This document shows positions 36,379-47,865 of a stretch of 64,000 bases of DNA, piece after piece. A program made the translations under genes and the position numbers. The notes under the pieces are model-generated. The model made no database searches and was not told the DNA's origin. It was given only the letters and a program-made list of their open reading frames with translations. Position 1 is the stretch's first letter. Each line of letters begins with the position of its first letter. This stretch comes from Pholiota molesta (taxonomy: Eukaryota > Basidiomycota > Agaricomycetes > Agaricales > Strophariaceae): NCBI GenBank assembly GCA_014925825.1, contig JACGCK010000014.1, positions 186,001-250,000 on the forward strand. Reading direction: 5' to 3'.

Positions 36379-37841
36379 TCATATCGCACCTTTGTTCTGC
36401 TCAAATCTTACACTTGTCCTCGGATCCGGACTGTCCAAGAACAAATCGCTGAAACGAAATGTAAGCATAGTTTTTGATATCCTTCAGTGAATGGGTGCTT
36501 ACGCATAGAAACCCTCTCTCCAGGTCTCGATTGCCTCTTTCTCCGTCTCCAACTGCTTCCAAAATTCGTCGCAGATAACCAAACCGCAGGGCTGGAGCGC
36601 ATTACCGATCGCAACGCTGAGTGCTCCCGTTACCATAAAATGGTTCCTCAGCTCGTCGTAGAGTCGCTCCCCACCTAGCATCACCAACAGCTTCAGGCTG
36701 CCCGGAATCTTAGCAAAACCAGGGATCGACGTCAGATCGCGGCCGTTCGCGTCGACGGCTGATGCTGAGTATAGTGAATGCAGGTGGATTTCCCGGAATG
36801 GCCCCCATCGCAGCGTCTCGTGGATGGCGGCAGCTTCATTGGGAAATAGCGCCAGAAGGTCGTAGTTGAGGCTTGTTAGAAAGTCCTTGATTGGCGAAGT
36901 GGGCTCTTCCTGGGGTGCGACCACCTGCCACACTTGGCGGCTGACAATTCCATCCCAGTGCTGCATCCTGCACTCCTGCATGCTGCACCGCCCATAGTGT
37001 TCGGAGCCGGCTGCGAGGCGCGAGTATGTCTGCTTGACTGATGAGGATGCCTTGGTCCTCGATCTCGACGGCCGGGTCCTGGGTTGAGCGGCTCCGTGGG
37101 TTGTTGAGGGAAACGCGGCATTCGACGGTACTACCGGAGCCATCATCAGCGATGAAGATGATTGCCATGCGGCTGCTTGGGCCCCTGCATAAGGGTGCTG
37201 GACTGGTGTCTGCGTCTCCGAACCTGTCCAAATTCCCGGCGCTGGAGCATCAGCGCTCATCCATGGGTCAACTGCCTCTCTCTTCACGCTAAAACATCGG
37301 AGACAGTCAGCATCTGCAAGCTCAAGAGTGGGATCGGAGCAACGTACATCAGAGCATGAGGTGCTAGGCTCGATGATGGCCCAGCGCTGCCGGCGACGGT
37401 GGCGCCCATCTGGCCACCGCTGCGGGCGAGCTCAGATTGAAAAATTGCATGCGTATTCCCCTCTTCTGCGGAACTTCTGTAGTCTGTCGAGATTGAAAAG
37501 CGATGAATTCGGTCAATCAGTGCGATCTGACCAGAAGTAATAAACGAGCGCTTACATAGGGGGACATTGTTCATAGGAATTTGATCCTGTCCGCCTTGCG
37601 ATGCGGTCGAAAGCGGTCGTCTAGTATATGGCGCGGACTGACTCCTTGACGAAGGAACATCGGCGGATCGCGTTGGTCCTACCGCACTTCCGGCGCCACT
37701 CGATGGTCCTGCATGACTCTGAGGATACGGATCGCCGACGGCAGGTGCGGGAGCGTTGGATGGATTGTAACGGTCGTTGATGACGTTCTGTGCGTCCGTC
37801 AAGTCGTCAAAGAACAAGGGGTAAGGATTGCCTGCAGACAT
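36379..37841 (-). CDS. Gene A4: inverted copy of the unknown four-exon gene
   Basis: Exons 37841-37556, 37483-37348, 37288-36503 and 36448-36379 give 425 codons with the intron positions of A1-A3. Exon 1 is of the A2 class (TRSADVPSSRSQSAPYTRRP). Exon 3 carries a few unique changes, for example ASAVDANGRD and MVTGALSVAIGN preceded by NHF. The last exon keeps the longer ending seen in A1 (RFEQNKGAI). Function unknown. Confidence 0.75.
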
Positions 37842-38818
37842 GGCGAAGATTAGCTAGGTTGTGAAGATGGATCGGAGGTGTGGGGTGAATTTCTTTGGGA
37901 GTCGAACGTGCTCCTTTTAAGCTGTCAGGATCTTTACCTCTTCGCCGCATCGAGTTTGAGCGCGCTCGAATTGTACCCATTTTTTCTTCATCGTTTGCTT
38001 GCGCATGCACCCTGAACTCTGGCCGCAATGTTAACATCCCTGACTATAAAATGCGCATCACAAGACTCTCCTTTAGAGGCTTAATGATAAAGAAACAGCA
38101 ATAACACTACGCCCGAGGTAATTATGAAAACAGCATGTTGAGTACTGTGCGCTTGCAAAAATACTATTTTTTTCTTATTTTTCAATCAGGCAAAAAGCGT
38201 GTTCTGGCGCGGCAAAATCGGACGACAGACCGCAGCTCGGTATTGCTGAATGAGGAGCTCTGATCAAGGTCCGATCCTATGACCGCCCCGGCTGGAGGGC
38301 ATGAGGACTTGATGAGGACCGTGCGTCGCACCTCGCGTTTGGTATACGCCGAATATAGACAAGGACCCTTATTCAAGCGCAACATAGAGAACGTTCAGGA
38401 TGTAAAACAAATGAAGTTTAGACGAAGCAGAATCAGGGCCTAGAGAGCGGCAGGGGACTAGCGTAGCGTTTAATCCCGAGCCACAAGGATAACAGTGAGA
38501 TACAAATTTACGCGCATAACTTTCGAAATTGCCAATTTAGTACAGGTCGGTAGGCGTCCAAGCTCGAAGGGGCGACAGACAGATATCACAATTGCTGAAT
38601 CTAGAACCATATATATACATACGCGTGCACTCGAAGCAAAATAGAATAAAACAAATCCAAGTCGTGGTAAAGGTACAACAGTGTACAAGGAATTGAAGCC
38701 GCAGATGATGTAGAAAGTGAGAACGAATGTGATCATGACGAACACCGAGAGAAAAGGGTAATAACACGCAATTAACGACAAATCCAACGCTGGGGACGCA
38801 GAGCATCGGGATAGGGTC

Positions 38819-39377
38819 TCAACAAAGCGTTTCGTGCCTTTTCCCTCGCCTTGCGTGTGCTACCCAACGACTGCCGCGCCGCGCAGTCCCCAGCACTCCA
38901 GCCCAGCCCCTACCATCACACCGTCCTGCCCCCCAGCACCCGCCGCCGCGCCCTGGACGCCAAGTTTGGAGGCGCCGTCGCCGGCCCCTGTCGCCGGCCC
39001 GCGCTATCTCGCACCGCGACGGCGTGCAGGAGGAGCCATGTCGAGGGAGCCGAGGATCGATGGTGCTCGTCGACGACCGCAGGTGCACATGCGGAAGCGC
39101 TTTGGCTGCACGGCGTGCTGTTGAGGGTGCTCCCGCGCCGCCGCTGGGCACGAGCGCGGCGCAGATGGTCATCATATTTGCCGCGGCGCCGCCCGCCAGA
39201 GGCGTCTGGTGCTGCCCCTGCGTGCCGTGGCCGATGACGGGCACGGCGATGAGTCCGCCGGTGGATTGAGGCCTGGCGGATCAAAGGGCAAGTCGACGAT
39301 GTTAGAGCCCAGGATCTTTGAGCTGCGTGTACGGATGTCGCCGCTGCCGCCATGTTTAGTGGTACTAGGACGCCCAA
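38819..39377 (-). pseudogene. Z4: degenerate Z copy
   Basis: Minus-strand frames 39244-38819 and 39377-38916 overlap and cover sequence related to Z1 and Z2 (for example TWRPGRGGGCWGAGRCD). The upstream part (39244-39377), with Pro/Asp-rich frames, has no counterpart in Z1 or Z2. Arg-rich composition on a GC-rich segment makes chance open frames likely. Confidence 0.3.
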
Positions 39378-39400
39378 CGTTGCGTGAAATCAACCTAGGG

Positions 39401-41655
39401 AAACTTGAGGGAAACTAACGTTAGCCTCACTGCGACGTCATGATCCACGATGGTACTCGTACGCAGCGGTTGGAGACGGAGAAAGAGTCGATAGAGTCGA
39501 GCAGGCGCAAGTATCGTTTGAACGGACAGAGCCTATGCTTACATTGCGATAAAAATCCGGACAAACGCGCGTGAACGTGCCAAACGAGCGCGCTGGTAGA
39601 GCCTTGCTACGAGGGGTCGAGAAGAGAGAATATGGCAGTGATGATGGCGCTTTTGCACCTCCAGCGCCCAGTTCTAGGTGCCAGGTCTCGCTCGTCGATT
39701 GCATCCGCATGTGGGTCGTCGAATATAGTCGCCAAACTCGAGGAAGGTGCGTCTGTTTCAAGAGGGTTGGAGATGAAGCTGAAGCACTGAAGGGAGGTTG
39801 GTTAGTAAACCAATAGCGAGTACAAAAACAGGTGACGAGCCCAGGCGTGGCGTGAGCTCGAGTCGCCTGTATAAGAATATCTCGCCTCGTTTCATCCCTC
39901 TTAATCCTGGCGCAGGCTGGCTTTGCTGCTATGGAGCGTGCGTATTTCGTAGAGGAGAGAGAGAGTGAGGCAGAGAATGTCGTTTATGCCAACAGGTTGC
40001 CAACAGGGCGGGAGGCAGACATGGGTGAGGAGTTTGCCAGGTGGCAGGACTACAACCAAAGGCCAGAGTAATTCGCTCCCTAGTTTGGAGCCCGCATTGT
40101 GTTCGCTGGAGGGTGGAACGTGGTAGACATCTGGCAAGCTAAGGCTCGCGGACGGAAGAGCGAGGCAGAGAGGCTGCAGAGCGGTGTTCACGATTACAGT
40201 CGGAGTTTGAAATTCCTACGGTCAACAACTCATCCTGCTCAGAGCTGCTCAGTCGCGTATCTCATCACTCGTACCCCCTCTCCTCTCTACGATTTTGAAC
40301 GATGGAGCACGCTGACGGCTGCAATGTTTATTCAATAGGCGACCTAATGTTGCGCACCGGGTACGCAGGTGGACATTGAGTGGACAGACGGATGTGCTGT
40401 GAAGTTGCTGTGAAAAAGCCTGAGCATAGTCGTGTATCGGGTATGGAAACGGGCGCGTTCTTTTGAGCTCGACTGTGTCTATCGATAGTGACTGATCCAT
40501 ATCCTAATGAAGTCAGTCGCTTAAAGGGCCGATACATAACTGCGGCTGGACGTCGTCGAACCAAATCTACACCTCGTAATTCTAAACAACAATATCCTTG
40601 AAGACGCAGACATGCCGAAGATATCCAAGGGCGTTGGCTGGCGCCTCAGGAGCAGGCGCAGTCCCTCACGCGATCGCAGCCACCGGATTACCATGCGGGC
40701 TCGTCCTTAACTTCCTGCCGCCTTCTGCAGCGCAGGACATTAAGCCGAGTCTGCCATCACAACCTCGTGCCCTCCGAGCCGTCAGCGCTAAGAGGAGCTG
40801 GATTATTTGATTCCGGAACTGGAGAAGGAGCAAGAAGCACCTACGGCGGATGCAGACACTAGAGTCGCTTTTGCGCTTATTCGATGAGGTGCAAAATCTG
40901 GCTATCTCTTCATCGAGACTACTGACCATCGTTATAGGCTATAAAGAAAGTCACCGAGCGCAAGGCGCGGAGGGAGCGAATGAGAGCTCAAACGGGGGAA
41001 GACGCGTTATGGACCGCACTTTTGTTTATTGAAGGCGCAAAATTTACGACCATCTACCCAGCTAGCGAGCTCATTACACGCAGCGTCATCCTCTTTGATC
41101 ACAACTCAGTACTCAACGCCAACCTTGACCGACCCCACTGCCATCCAGCTCTGCCCCGTCGCCCTCTCGTTTGCCATCCGCGTTAAGCAGGCTCTCCGTC
41201 CTGTCCCCCACCCTAAAAGAAATATAATGTATACCCTGCTCTCGTGGCGTTCCTGCGTTGCCTGCTGCGGTTTGGTGAGAATGACCACCATGCCCCTTTC
41301 CTGTACATAATCAAACTCTTCCTTCCAAGTTCCCGGTGATAGTGACCGATATGAGACGATGGACTATATGTCATATCTATTTTAACATGAGAAACATACA
41401 GTCCAAATGTTGTCGACGTCATGAGGTCCGAGGAAGCGTCAAGCATGTCAAGGATAATCAAACTGATGACAAAGGTGCAAAAAAAGGGATCCCGAACGGA
41501 TCTCTGCTTATCGTTCCCGTATATTGCACTCGATCTCGCAACAGTTTCTCGCTGCAATTGCGCGGTAAATCGCTGGTGAATTGTGATCAACAGACTTATA
41601 TCGTCGCCTTTGAGACAAATTCTCTTGTCTTGCAGTCACACGCATTTACTAAGTC
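39401..41655. other. No recognised gene; mosaic of repeat pieces
   Basis: 39430-39870 is related, inverted, to 10740-11090. A short stretch at 39467-39560 resembles the 3' end of gene A. The rest (39900-41655) has only unsupported open frames; the part just upstream of 41656 should hold the HET2 promoter. Confidence 0.4.
39467..39560 (+). pseudogene. Possible scrap of a gene A 3' end
   Basis: gttggagacggagaaagag matches gene A exon 3 exactly (for example 2459-2477), and tatgcttacatt further on matches its third intron. The spacing is shortened by about 20 bp. Orientation is plus. Short, so the homology is likely but not certain. Confidence 0.35.
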
Positions 41656-43795
41656 ATGGCATCTAATGAAAAGAAAGCAACAGATGACCAGATCGATACA
41701 GGTGCGTCAGCGTCCATCGACTATGCTTGGGACGAGGGATATACTCATCCACAATTCTAGAGAAGAATAACTTATCTGCAAGCGTATCCGATCAGCCATT
41801 ATTGAAGGCGTTGCAGGACTTTATTGTTCCACTCATACGGAGCATGGATCGAAGGGAGGAAAAGGAAAATAGTACGTCGTCGTCTGGATGCAAGGGAAAT
41901 CGTTCTGAGCTGGCCGATGTGTTAGATATCAATCAGTTTCCCTTGGGATCCGAAGCGGAAAAGTTAATCACGGCACTGCGAGAATTCATTTCAAGCATCG
42001 TAAGAAGTTCGCCATCCGTGACCACAAACACAATCGAAGTGAGCCTGATCGAAGGTGCATATCAATAATCAACTTGTGTCATGCGATAAATGATAGAATT
42101 TACGCTGATAAAAAAGCTATCCAAGCAGATCTCAATGATGGGGAGGAAGACTCCGAGGAGGTCAATGACAACGACGGTGATGGCGACGATGAAGGTATGA
42201 AAATTTGATGATTCTCGTATTAGAATTATAGTAATAGCATCTCGGAACAGCCAAGACCTCGTCTTTTGAAGGTGATCCACCACCTAAGACGCCTTCAAAG
42301 GTAGAGAATGCAGTAACAGGAAACCTTGCAGAAAAAACTGGTAAGAATTAGAGTTATCGTCCATAGACTCTGCGATTGAAGGAACTTATCAAGTATTATA
42401 GGTACCTTGGAGAAACCACTACCAACATTCCATGACAAGCTGTTCAACGCACTCCGAGAGCATGTCTTCAATGCAATGCCAATTCGCCTACTATGTTTCC
42501 AGCCGCACGGATCCGGCCTCCAGATCTCCCTGCTCGAAAGGGGAGCGATCCATGCACGCCTCGAATCAGCACTGCGCGCGAACATCCATGAACCTGACCA
42601 CATCCCACAAACCACTTCGAAAAAGAAGGAAACAGAGGAGAAAGCTATACAGCGCCTGATCTCCAGATACGCACGATACGCCATCCTGTCCCATGCATGG
42701 CTGTCTACGGCCGCCGGTGAAGTCACCTATAGCAACTGGACCAAAGGCGTATTCGATGCGCAAGACCCTGGATATCAGAAACTGGTGAACTTCTGCAAAA
42801 CGGCTTGGAAGAACCACGGGCTTGTGTTCGGTTGGATGGACACGGTCTGCATCGATAAAGAAAGTAGCGCCGAGCTCGATGAGTCTATTCGCTCAATGTT
42901 TAATTGGTACCGCCGTGCTCACATGTGTGTCATATATCTCTCGGAGACCATGACAGTTTCGAATATGCACATGGATCGGTGGTTCACCCGCGGATGGACG
43001 TTGCAGGAACTACTCGCACCACGTGTCATTAAGTTCTATAACGGCGACTGGAAAGAACTCGTCAAGGGTTCGAATAACGACAAAATGGTTTCACAGACTA
43101 TAGAGCAAATCGAGCGCGCAACAACCATCTCAGAGGGCGAGCTCAGCGATATCTACAGCTCGCCGATTTCGCGCAGGATGCAATTGGCTGCGAACCGGAT
43201 TGTGACCCGCGAAGAAGACATGGCGTACTCTTTGATGGGGATCTTCAGTATCAGTATTTCGACTGCCTATGGCGAGGGTGCTGATCGCGCATTCTCTCGT
43301 CTACTCCGAGAAATTTTGAATTCGTATGAGGAGGGTGTCTTGGATATGCTCAATTGGGCGGGTCCTCTCCCGGACTCCCGGCCCCACTGTTCCATGCTTC
43401 TGCCACCCAGCCCTCGATACTATCTGTGCCGATCTTCCATCATAGATTTGTTTGTAGGAATGCTAGGCCGGCCTATAGCGCCACTGACGCTGACACATCT
43501 CGGGCTTCATATCCCAGTCATACTCATGCCTGCAGTGTCAATCTCGGGTGAATCCATCCAACACGACGCTATTGGTGATTTCAACGCTACCGTCGATATT
43601 TCACCAGATACACACTACGATGACTTCCCCACCACCTACAATGTTCTCGACAAGAGAATCTCTGGTCCCGATGGCTCCAACAAGGATAACAACGGTTGGT
43701 ATCAAATTACGCTGGCAGTTTTCAATTTCGGCGGGAATAAATTGAACCTCTTCATTCCGAAAACGTGCACTGCAAGGGGCATGGAATTTGTTTGA
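41656..43795 (+). CDS. HET-domain protein 2, C-terminally truncated
   Basis: Exons 41656-41701, 41761-41871, 41926-42054, 42129-42194, 42251-42340 and 42402-43795 give 611 codons. The acceptor of the third intron could also be at 42116. HET motifs are intact: RYAILSHAW, GWMDTVCIDKESSAELDES and WFTRGWTLQELLAP. It parallels HET1 along its length and through matching intron positions. Compared with HET1 the frame ends about 90 codons early at TGA 43793-43795. The same frame is open afterwards to 44068 and matches the HET1 tail (PIVFDL, HGMQLMSLYM). The truncated region follows the HET domain, so the protein may still act. A role in allorecognition or programmed cell death is inferred from the family. 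Confidence 0.82.
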
Positions 43796-44068
43796 CCTGC
43801 TGGCAAAGTGACAGCTTTGGGGCGTTTCATCATGATCGAAACAAATGAACCCATTGTGTTCGACCTCTCCGGCCAATCGACCGCCCTCGAAGGAAGTGAT
43901 TCAGACAAAGATACTACGAATAGCGACGAAGATACCACAAATAGCGATGAAGGGGATTACGAGGACGATGATGGTGGTTATTTTAATGTCTGGGACGACA
44001 CATATTATCGTGTTAAAAGGACCGAACTTAAAAACCATGGTATGCAGCTCATGAGCTTGTACATGTAA
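43796..44068 (+). pseudogene. Orphaned C-terminal part of HET2
   Basis: Continuation of the HET2 frame beyond the TGA, 90 codons plus stop. It holds an acidic Asp/Ser-rich repeat (TTNSDEDTTNSDEG) absent from HET1 and the shared terminal motif. It is lost from the protein unless the stop is read through. Confidence 0.65.
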
Positions 44069-44459
44069 TAGGGAAATGTCGAATACATTATCAGATTTTT
44101 GAAATTTTTTGAAGAAAGTAGCTAGCTGTTATGTTTACGGCCGCATCTCTGATTTGACTAAACAGTCAGACTGCGCCTCGATATCGCCTCTTCTCTGAAT
44201 CTATGAACGGAGTCGGACGGCGTCAATTACGATAACAACGGCGCAGTGTGATGCACTGAAGCTTCCGTGCACGTTCATTCACCTCCAGCTTGAATCTTTC
44301 TCAGAGGCGACGACGAGCGTCCTCTGCACCACCAAAACTAGGGCGACACGCGCGCGTCTAGCTATCCGCGCACCGTCATAGCTGAACGCACTCGCAGAAG
44401 CCTCATCACCCGATTTAGAATTGTGGAGTGCAAAACATTCTGTAATGCCATACTACTTA

Positions 44460-45415
44460 CCAGTGGTGGAAATGGCGCGGACGACAAGAAGGTCACATGC
44501 GAATGAATAATGAGGCTTGGCGCAGTGGCTTTCAAGTTGATGGCGTAGCTACTCTGTATCGAAATCGAAGTTAATCACGACGATGGCGGCGAAGCAGGCA
44601 AAGACACAACCTTGTTTGAACACACCTTCGTCCAGCTCAAATTCGCGTGGTTTTGATGACAGAGAGGCGGCGTCTGCGATAGCGAAAACAGGGCCATATG
44701 CACGGAGATGCACGGATCTCTCCATCCAGGCACCGTCGTAACTGGACGCTAGCGCGGAGCATCAGTAGGCACAGCCTGCGCCTCCTCCCCTGCATACACG
44801 CGCACCGCGTCCCACCTATACAATCCAAAAACAACGCAGCGCACTAGCACGAGGCCCACGGGCCACATGCACGTGCCGTTGCATAGAGTAGAGCCCGGGT
44901 GCGGGACGCGGTGGAAAGCGACAATCGGGTGGTGAGGATGTTAGTGGTAGAGGCAAAAGAAACTCTGGATCAAGACCATACTACGCAGCCCAAGAGCAAC
45001 TGTGGAAATAGCGCGGACGAAAAAAAGGTCGAATGCGAATAAGAAATGAGGCTTGGCGCAGTGGCTTTCAGCAGCTACTCTGTATTGAATCGACTTTAAA
45101 CACGACAACGACGGCGAAGCAGGCAAAGACACCACCTAGTTTGAACACGCCTTGGTCCAGTTCGACTTCGTTATACCTGGAAGCTAGCGCGAGCAACATA
45201 ATAGGCATAGCGCCTCCTCGCCAGCATCAACGCGCACCGCATCCCACCTGATATTGCATTTCCACAGCAACGCAGCGCACTAACACGAGGCCCATGGGCC
45301 ACATGCACGTGTCGCTGCGTGGAGCTCGAGGCGGGACGCGATGGACGAGCTCGACGAAGGAAAGGGGCCGAAAGCGAAGATCGGGTGGTGAGGATGTTGG
45401 TGGTAGAAGCAAAGA
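44460..45415. repeat. Local tandem duplication of a roughly 500-bp segment
   Basis: 44460-44960 and 45000-45415 share the same ordered motifs: cgaggcttggcgcagtggc-like sequence, the cacgacgatggcggcgaag run, caacgcagcgcactagcacg and tcgggtggtgaggatgtt. They are diverged copies of the Y/Z junction of the large unit. No open frame is conserved in both. Confidence 0.55.
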
Positions 45416-47340
45416 TAATCCTAGATCGCGCAGATCGTGCACCGCCGAGTGCGTATGCGGACGACGTACGTGCTCGGAGGCGCACTGCCCGAGTAGATGC
45501 TGCACCCACACCACCAACAGCCCGCCCCTAGGTCGTGCATAGAGCGGCGCAGCGGTGGAAGGAGGGAGACAAGGTGTAGGCGTATCCGAATGCCGTTACG
45601 AGCTCAGCGCGCCGTCGTACTGGTCCATACACCGTCGATGATTACTGATGCGCGTGTTAACGTCGGGTCCGTTGCATGCCACACCGGGTGATCGCAGATC
45701 GGAGGTGCACAGGGAAGGCCCGGCGTTATGACGAGCGTTGAACGTCGACGGTGAATAGGGTGTGCGGTGCTAGCGATTGAGCTGAAAGGAGCAGAAGAGC
45801 GACTTCCGACGTATAGATAAGCCAGGGCGAGAGAGAGCGGGTGGAATGGCAGCATTGATGTCAAGGCCCGCGGTCAGTACCAGTCAGGATGTGTGGGTGA
45901 GGGGGCGGGGAGACCGGCGACTTGAAGTAGAGGGGTTCGGAGTTTTAAATGTTATAAGGCCGACAAGCCACGCTCGAGCTCGTCCAAACGTGCCTCAATC
46001 TCGTTACGAGCCACCGTCAGCCTGGATTCCATTCTCTTCGTTTTCCCTCCTGCCAAGTTCTAACACATCGCAATAAATCGTTCGAGTTTCAGGGGTTTGA
46101 TTGGAGTCCGCTCCTGGCGCGACCGGTGGACGCGTACCCTATGTTGACCTTGTGCTTACTCTGCTGACCCGTTCTACGGCGGCTCCAATGACAACAAGGA
46201 CGATGACGAAGAGATAGAAGCCATCGCTGGTGACTAACCGCAGTCTCTTCCAACGGCAAGCTTATATATCCGTAGCAGAGTAGCCCTACGACGAAGATGA
46301 TGACGCTAGTGACGATGTCAATTCTTTGTGATGTTGTCGTGCATCGACGGTGAGCGATCCTCCACGTGTTGACGGCACTGCACTCTGGCTGAATCTGATA
46401 GGTGCAACATAACGGCTCCGCAGCTCGTCCCATTGGCAGGTGCGAATGCCACCTGGACGCTGGACGGCTCGGCCATCGTCGCCTGGAACGTGCTCTGCTC
46501 GAAGTGCAGGCGCGGAACCCGCCCACAGCCCGGCGACGGTGGACGTTTGTTCTCCCAAGAGAACCGCATATGCAACGGCGCCCCAAGTTTACCCGAACAA
46601 CGATCTGGCTACTGGTGGAATGTGTGAGTTTAGGAGATATGAGGGGAAGACGGGGGTCGCGCTGAAGAGAGCCTGCATGCTGCCGTCGAATGCTGTGAAG
46701 TGCGTAAGATACTGTTTAACAACAAACGTAATGATCCCGCCAGTTTTTTTTTAGGTGCAACGGGTTTAGTGTTGCAACTATGTACGATTTATCTGGTGTA
46801 CGCGCCTCCCTTCGTCCTGGTGTCCTGGCATGCGGTATCTTCTCCCTAAACGTCCCATGTGATGAACTCCAGCGGAATGAAAGACTATTCATTGTATTCA
46901 AGGGTGGCATCGGCATTGAACGTGCATCTGGGAAAGCGTCGAGATCCTGTTGGACTTGACGTTTCCGCCGAGGCGGCTGTTGACCTTACCGGCGCCGAAG
47001 GCACTCCAGATTTCCTATTTTTGTGAGGTCTGATGCCACCCTTCTGTAGAATGCTTGTCTCTGCAAGTTCTCGCCGTGATTGCTGTTCACATCGATCGGG
47101 TCAATGACTTGCCTATACTATGGCGCTAATCGTCCGACAACTTATTTTTGAGCAACAGTTGGCGGGCGCGTCGTATCAAACCCAACGGAGTTCGACGTTC
47201 GACGTTTGTTGGTTCAGAGCCAGCCTCACCATCCGTAATATAATATTATCCTGCTTTCTACTGCCAATTATCTAGCCTTATGCTCATTTACATCCTTCAG
47301 CGCCTCCTCTAGGCTGGTCGGATTCTAAGTATCTTAACTT
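44600..47340 (-). repeat. Segmental-duplication unit 5, inverted and partial (Y4)
   Basis: Inverted copy of the Y part only, lying directly downstream of gene B2 on the minus strand, whereas on the left the Med12 fragment lies between B1 and Y2. Includes a short X remnant at 47340-47400. Confidence 0.6.
45600..47250 (-). pseudogene. Y4: degenerate gene-B-related locus
   Basis: Minus-strand frames 46575-46318 (MRFSWENKRPPSPGC, PSSVQVAFAPANGTS) and 46586-46089. The latter includes a 20-residue hydrophobic run (IDIVTSVIIFVVGLLCYGYI) that would suit a single membrane segment. As in the other copies the plus strand is also open (46402-46665) with ANATWTLDG-type sequence. Frames change between segments, so a complete gene is not supported. 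Confidence 0.35.
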
Positions 47341-47865
47341 TTCAGTCATTACATGCTGTAAATGACGCTGAATCTTTGTATCTATCATATTATACGGGCT
47401 GCTCAATGATTACTAGCTGCGTGTTCAGAACGTGGGCAACTATGGAGAAAATATCGGAAGACCTCATGTGTTGCCAATGGACCTTTTGAAATGAGAAAAC
47501 AGCAAGAAAACACGAAATGATATTGTTATGAATTCATAGATATCTGGTAGGAAATACGGAAGATATATACAAAATAAACAAAATAGAGTCATGTAATAAG
47601 AGCATCATGGTAAAGAGCGCTGTAGAGATTGGGCGGATTGTGAGGACGAGCATATCGCGTGACGGCCCGGTCGAGCTTCGACATAACTGCAGGTGTCCTC
47701 CGATCGATAACATCTCTGTTCGACGTGTATACTCCGCCTCGCCTCCTCGACGACCGCCCATTCCTCTCTGCCCCGCCGTCCCCTGATTCGTATATCGCTT
47801 GCTATCCCTATCCACAGCAAGCTCGATGAACACGTAGCTGGATCCAAACTTCCAATCGATGCACC

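Larger units (their letters stand above)
33780..39400 (-). repeat. Segmental-duplication unit 4, inverted (Z4 + A4 + X + Y3)
   Basis: Read on the minus strand, the order Z-W-A-X-Y is the same as in the forward units, so this is an inverted copy of the whole unit. Y3 is closest to Y1. Its left part (34075-34260) is almost the exact reverse complement of 4724-4910. Confidence 0.75.
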
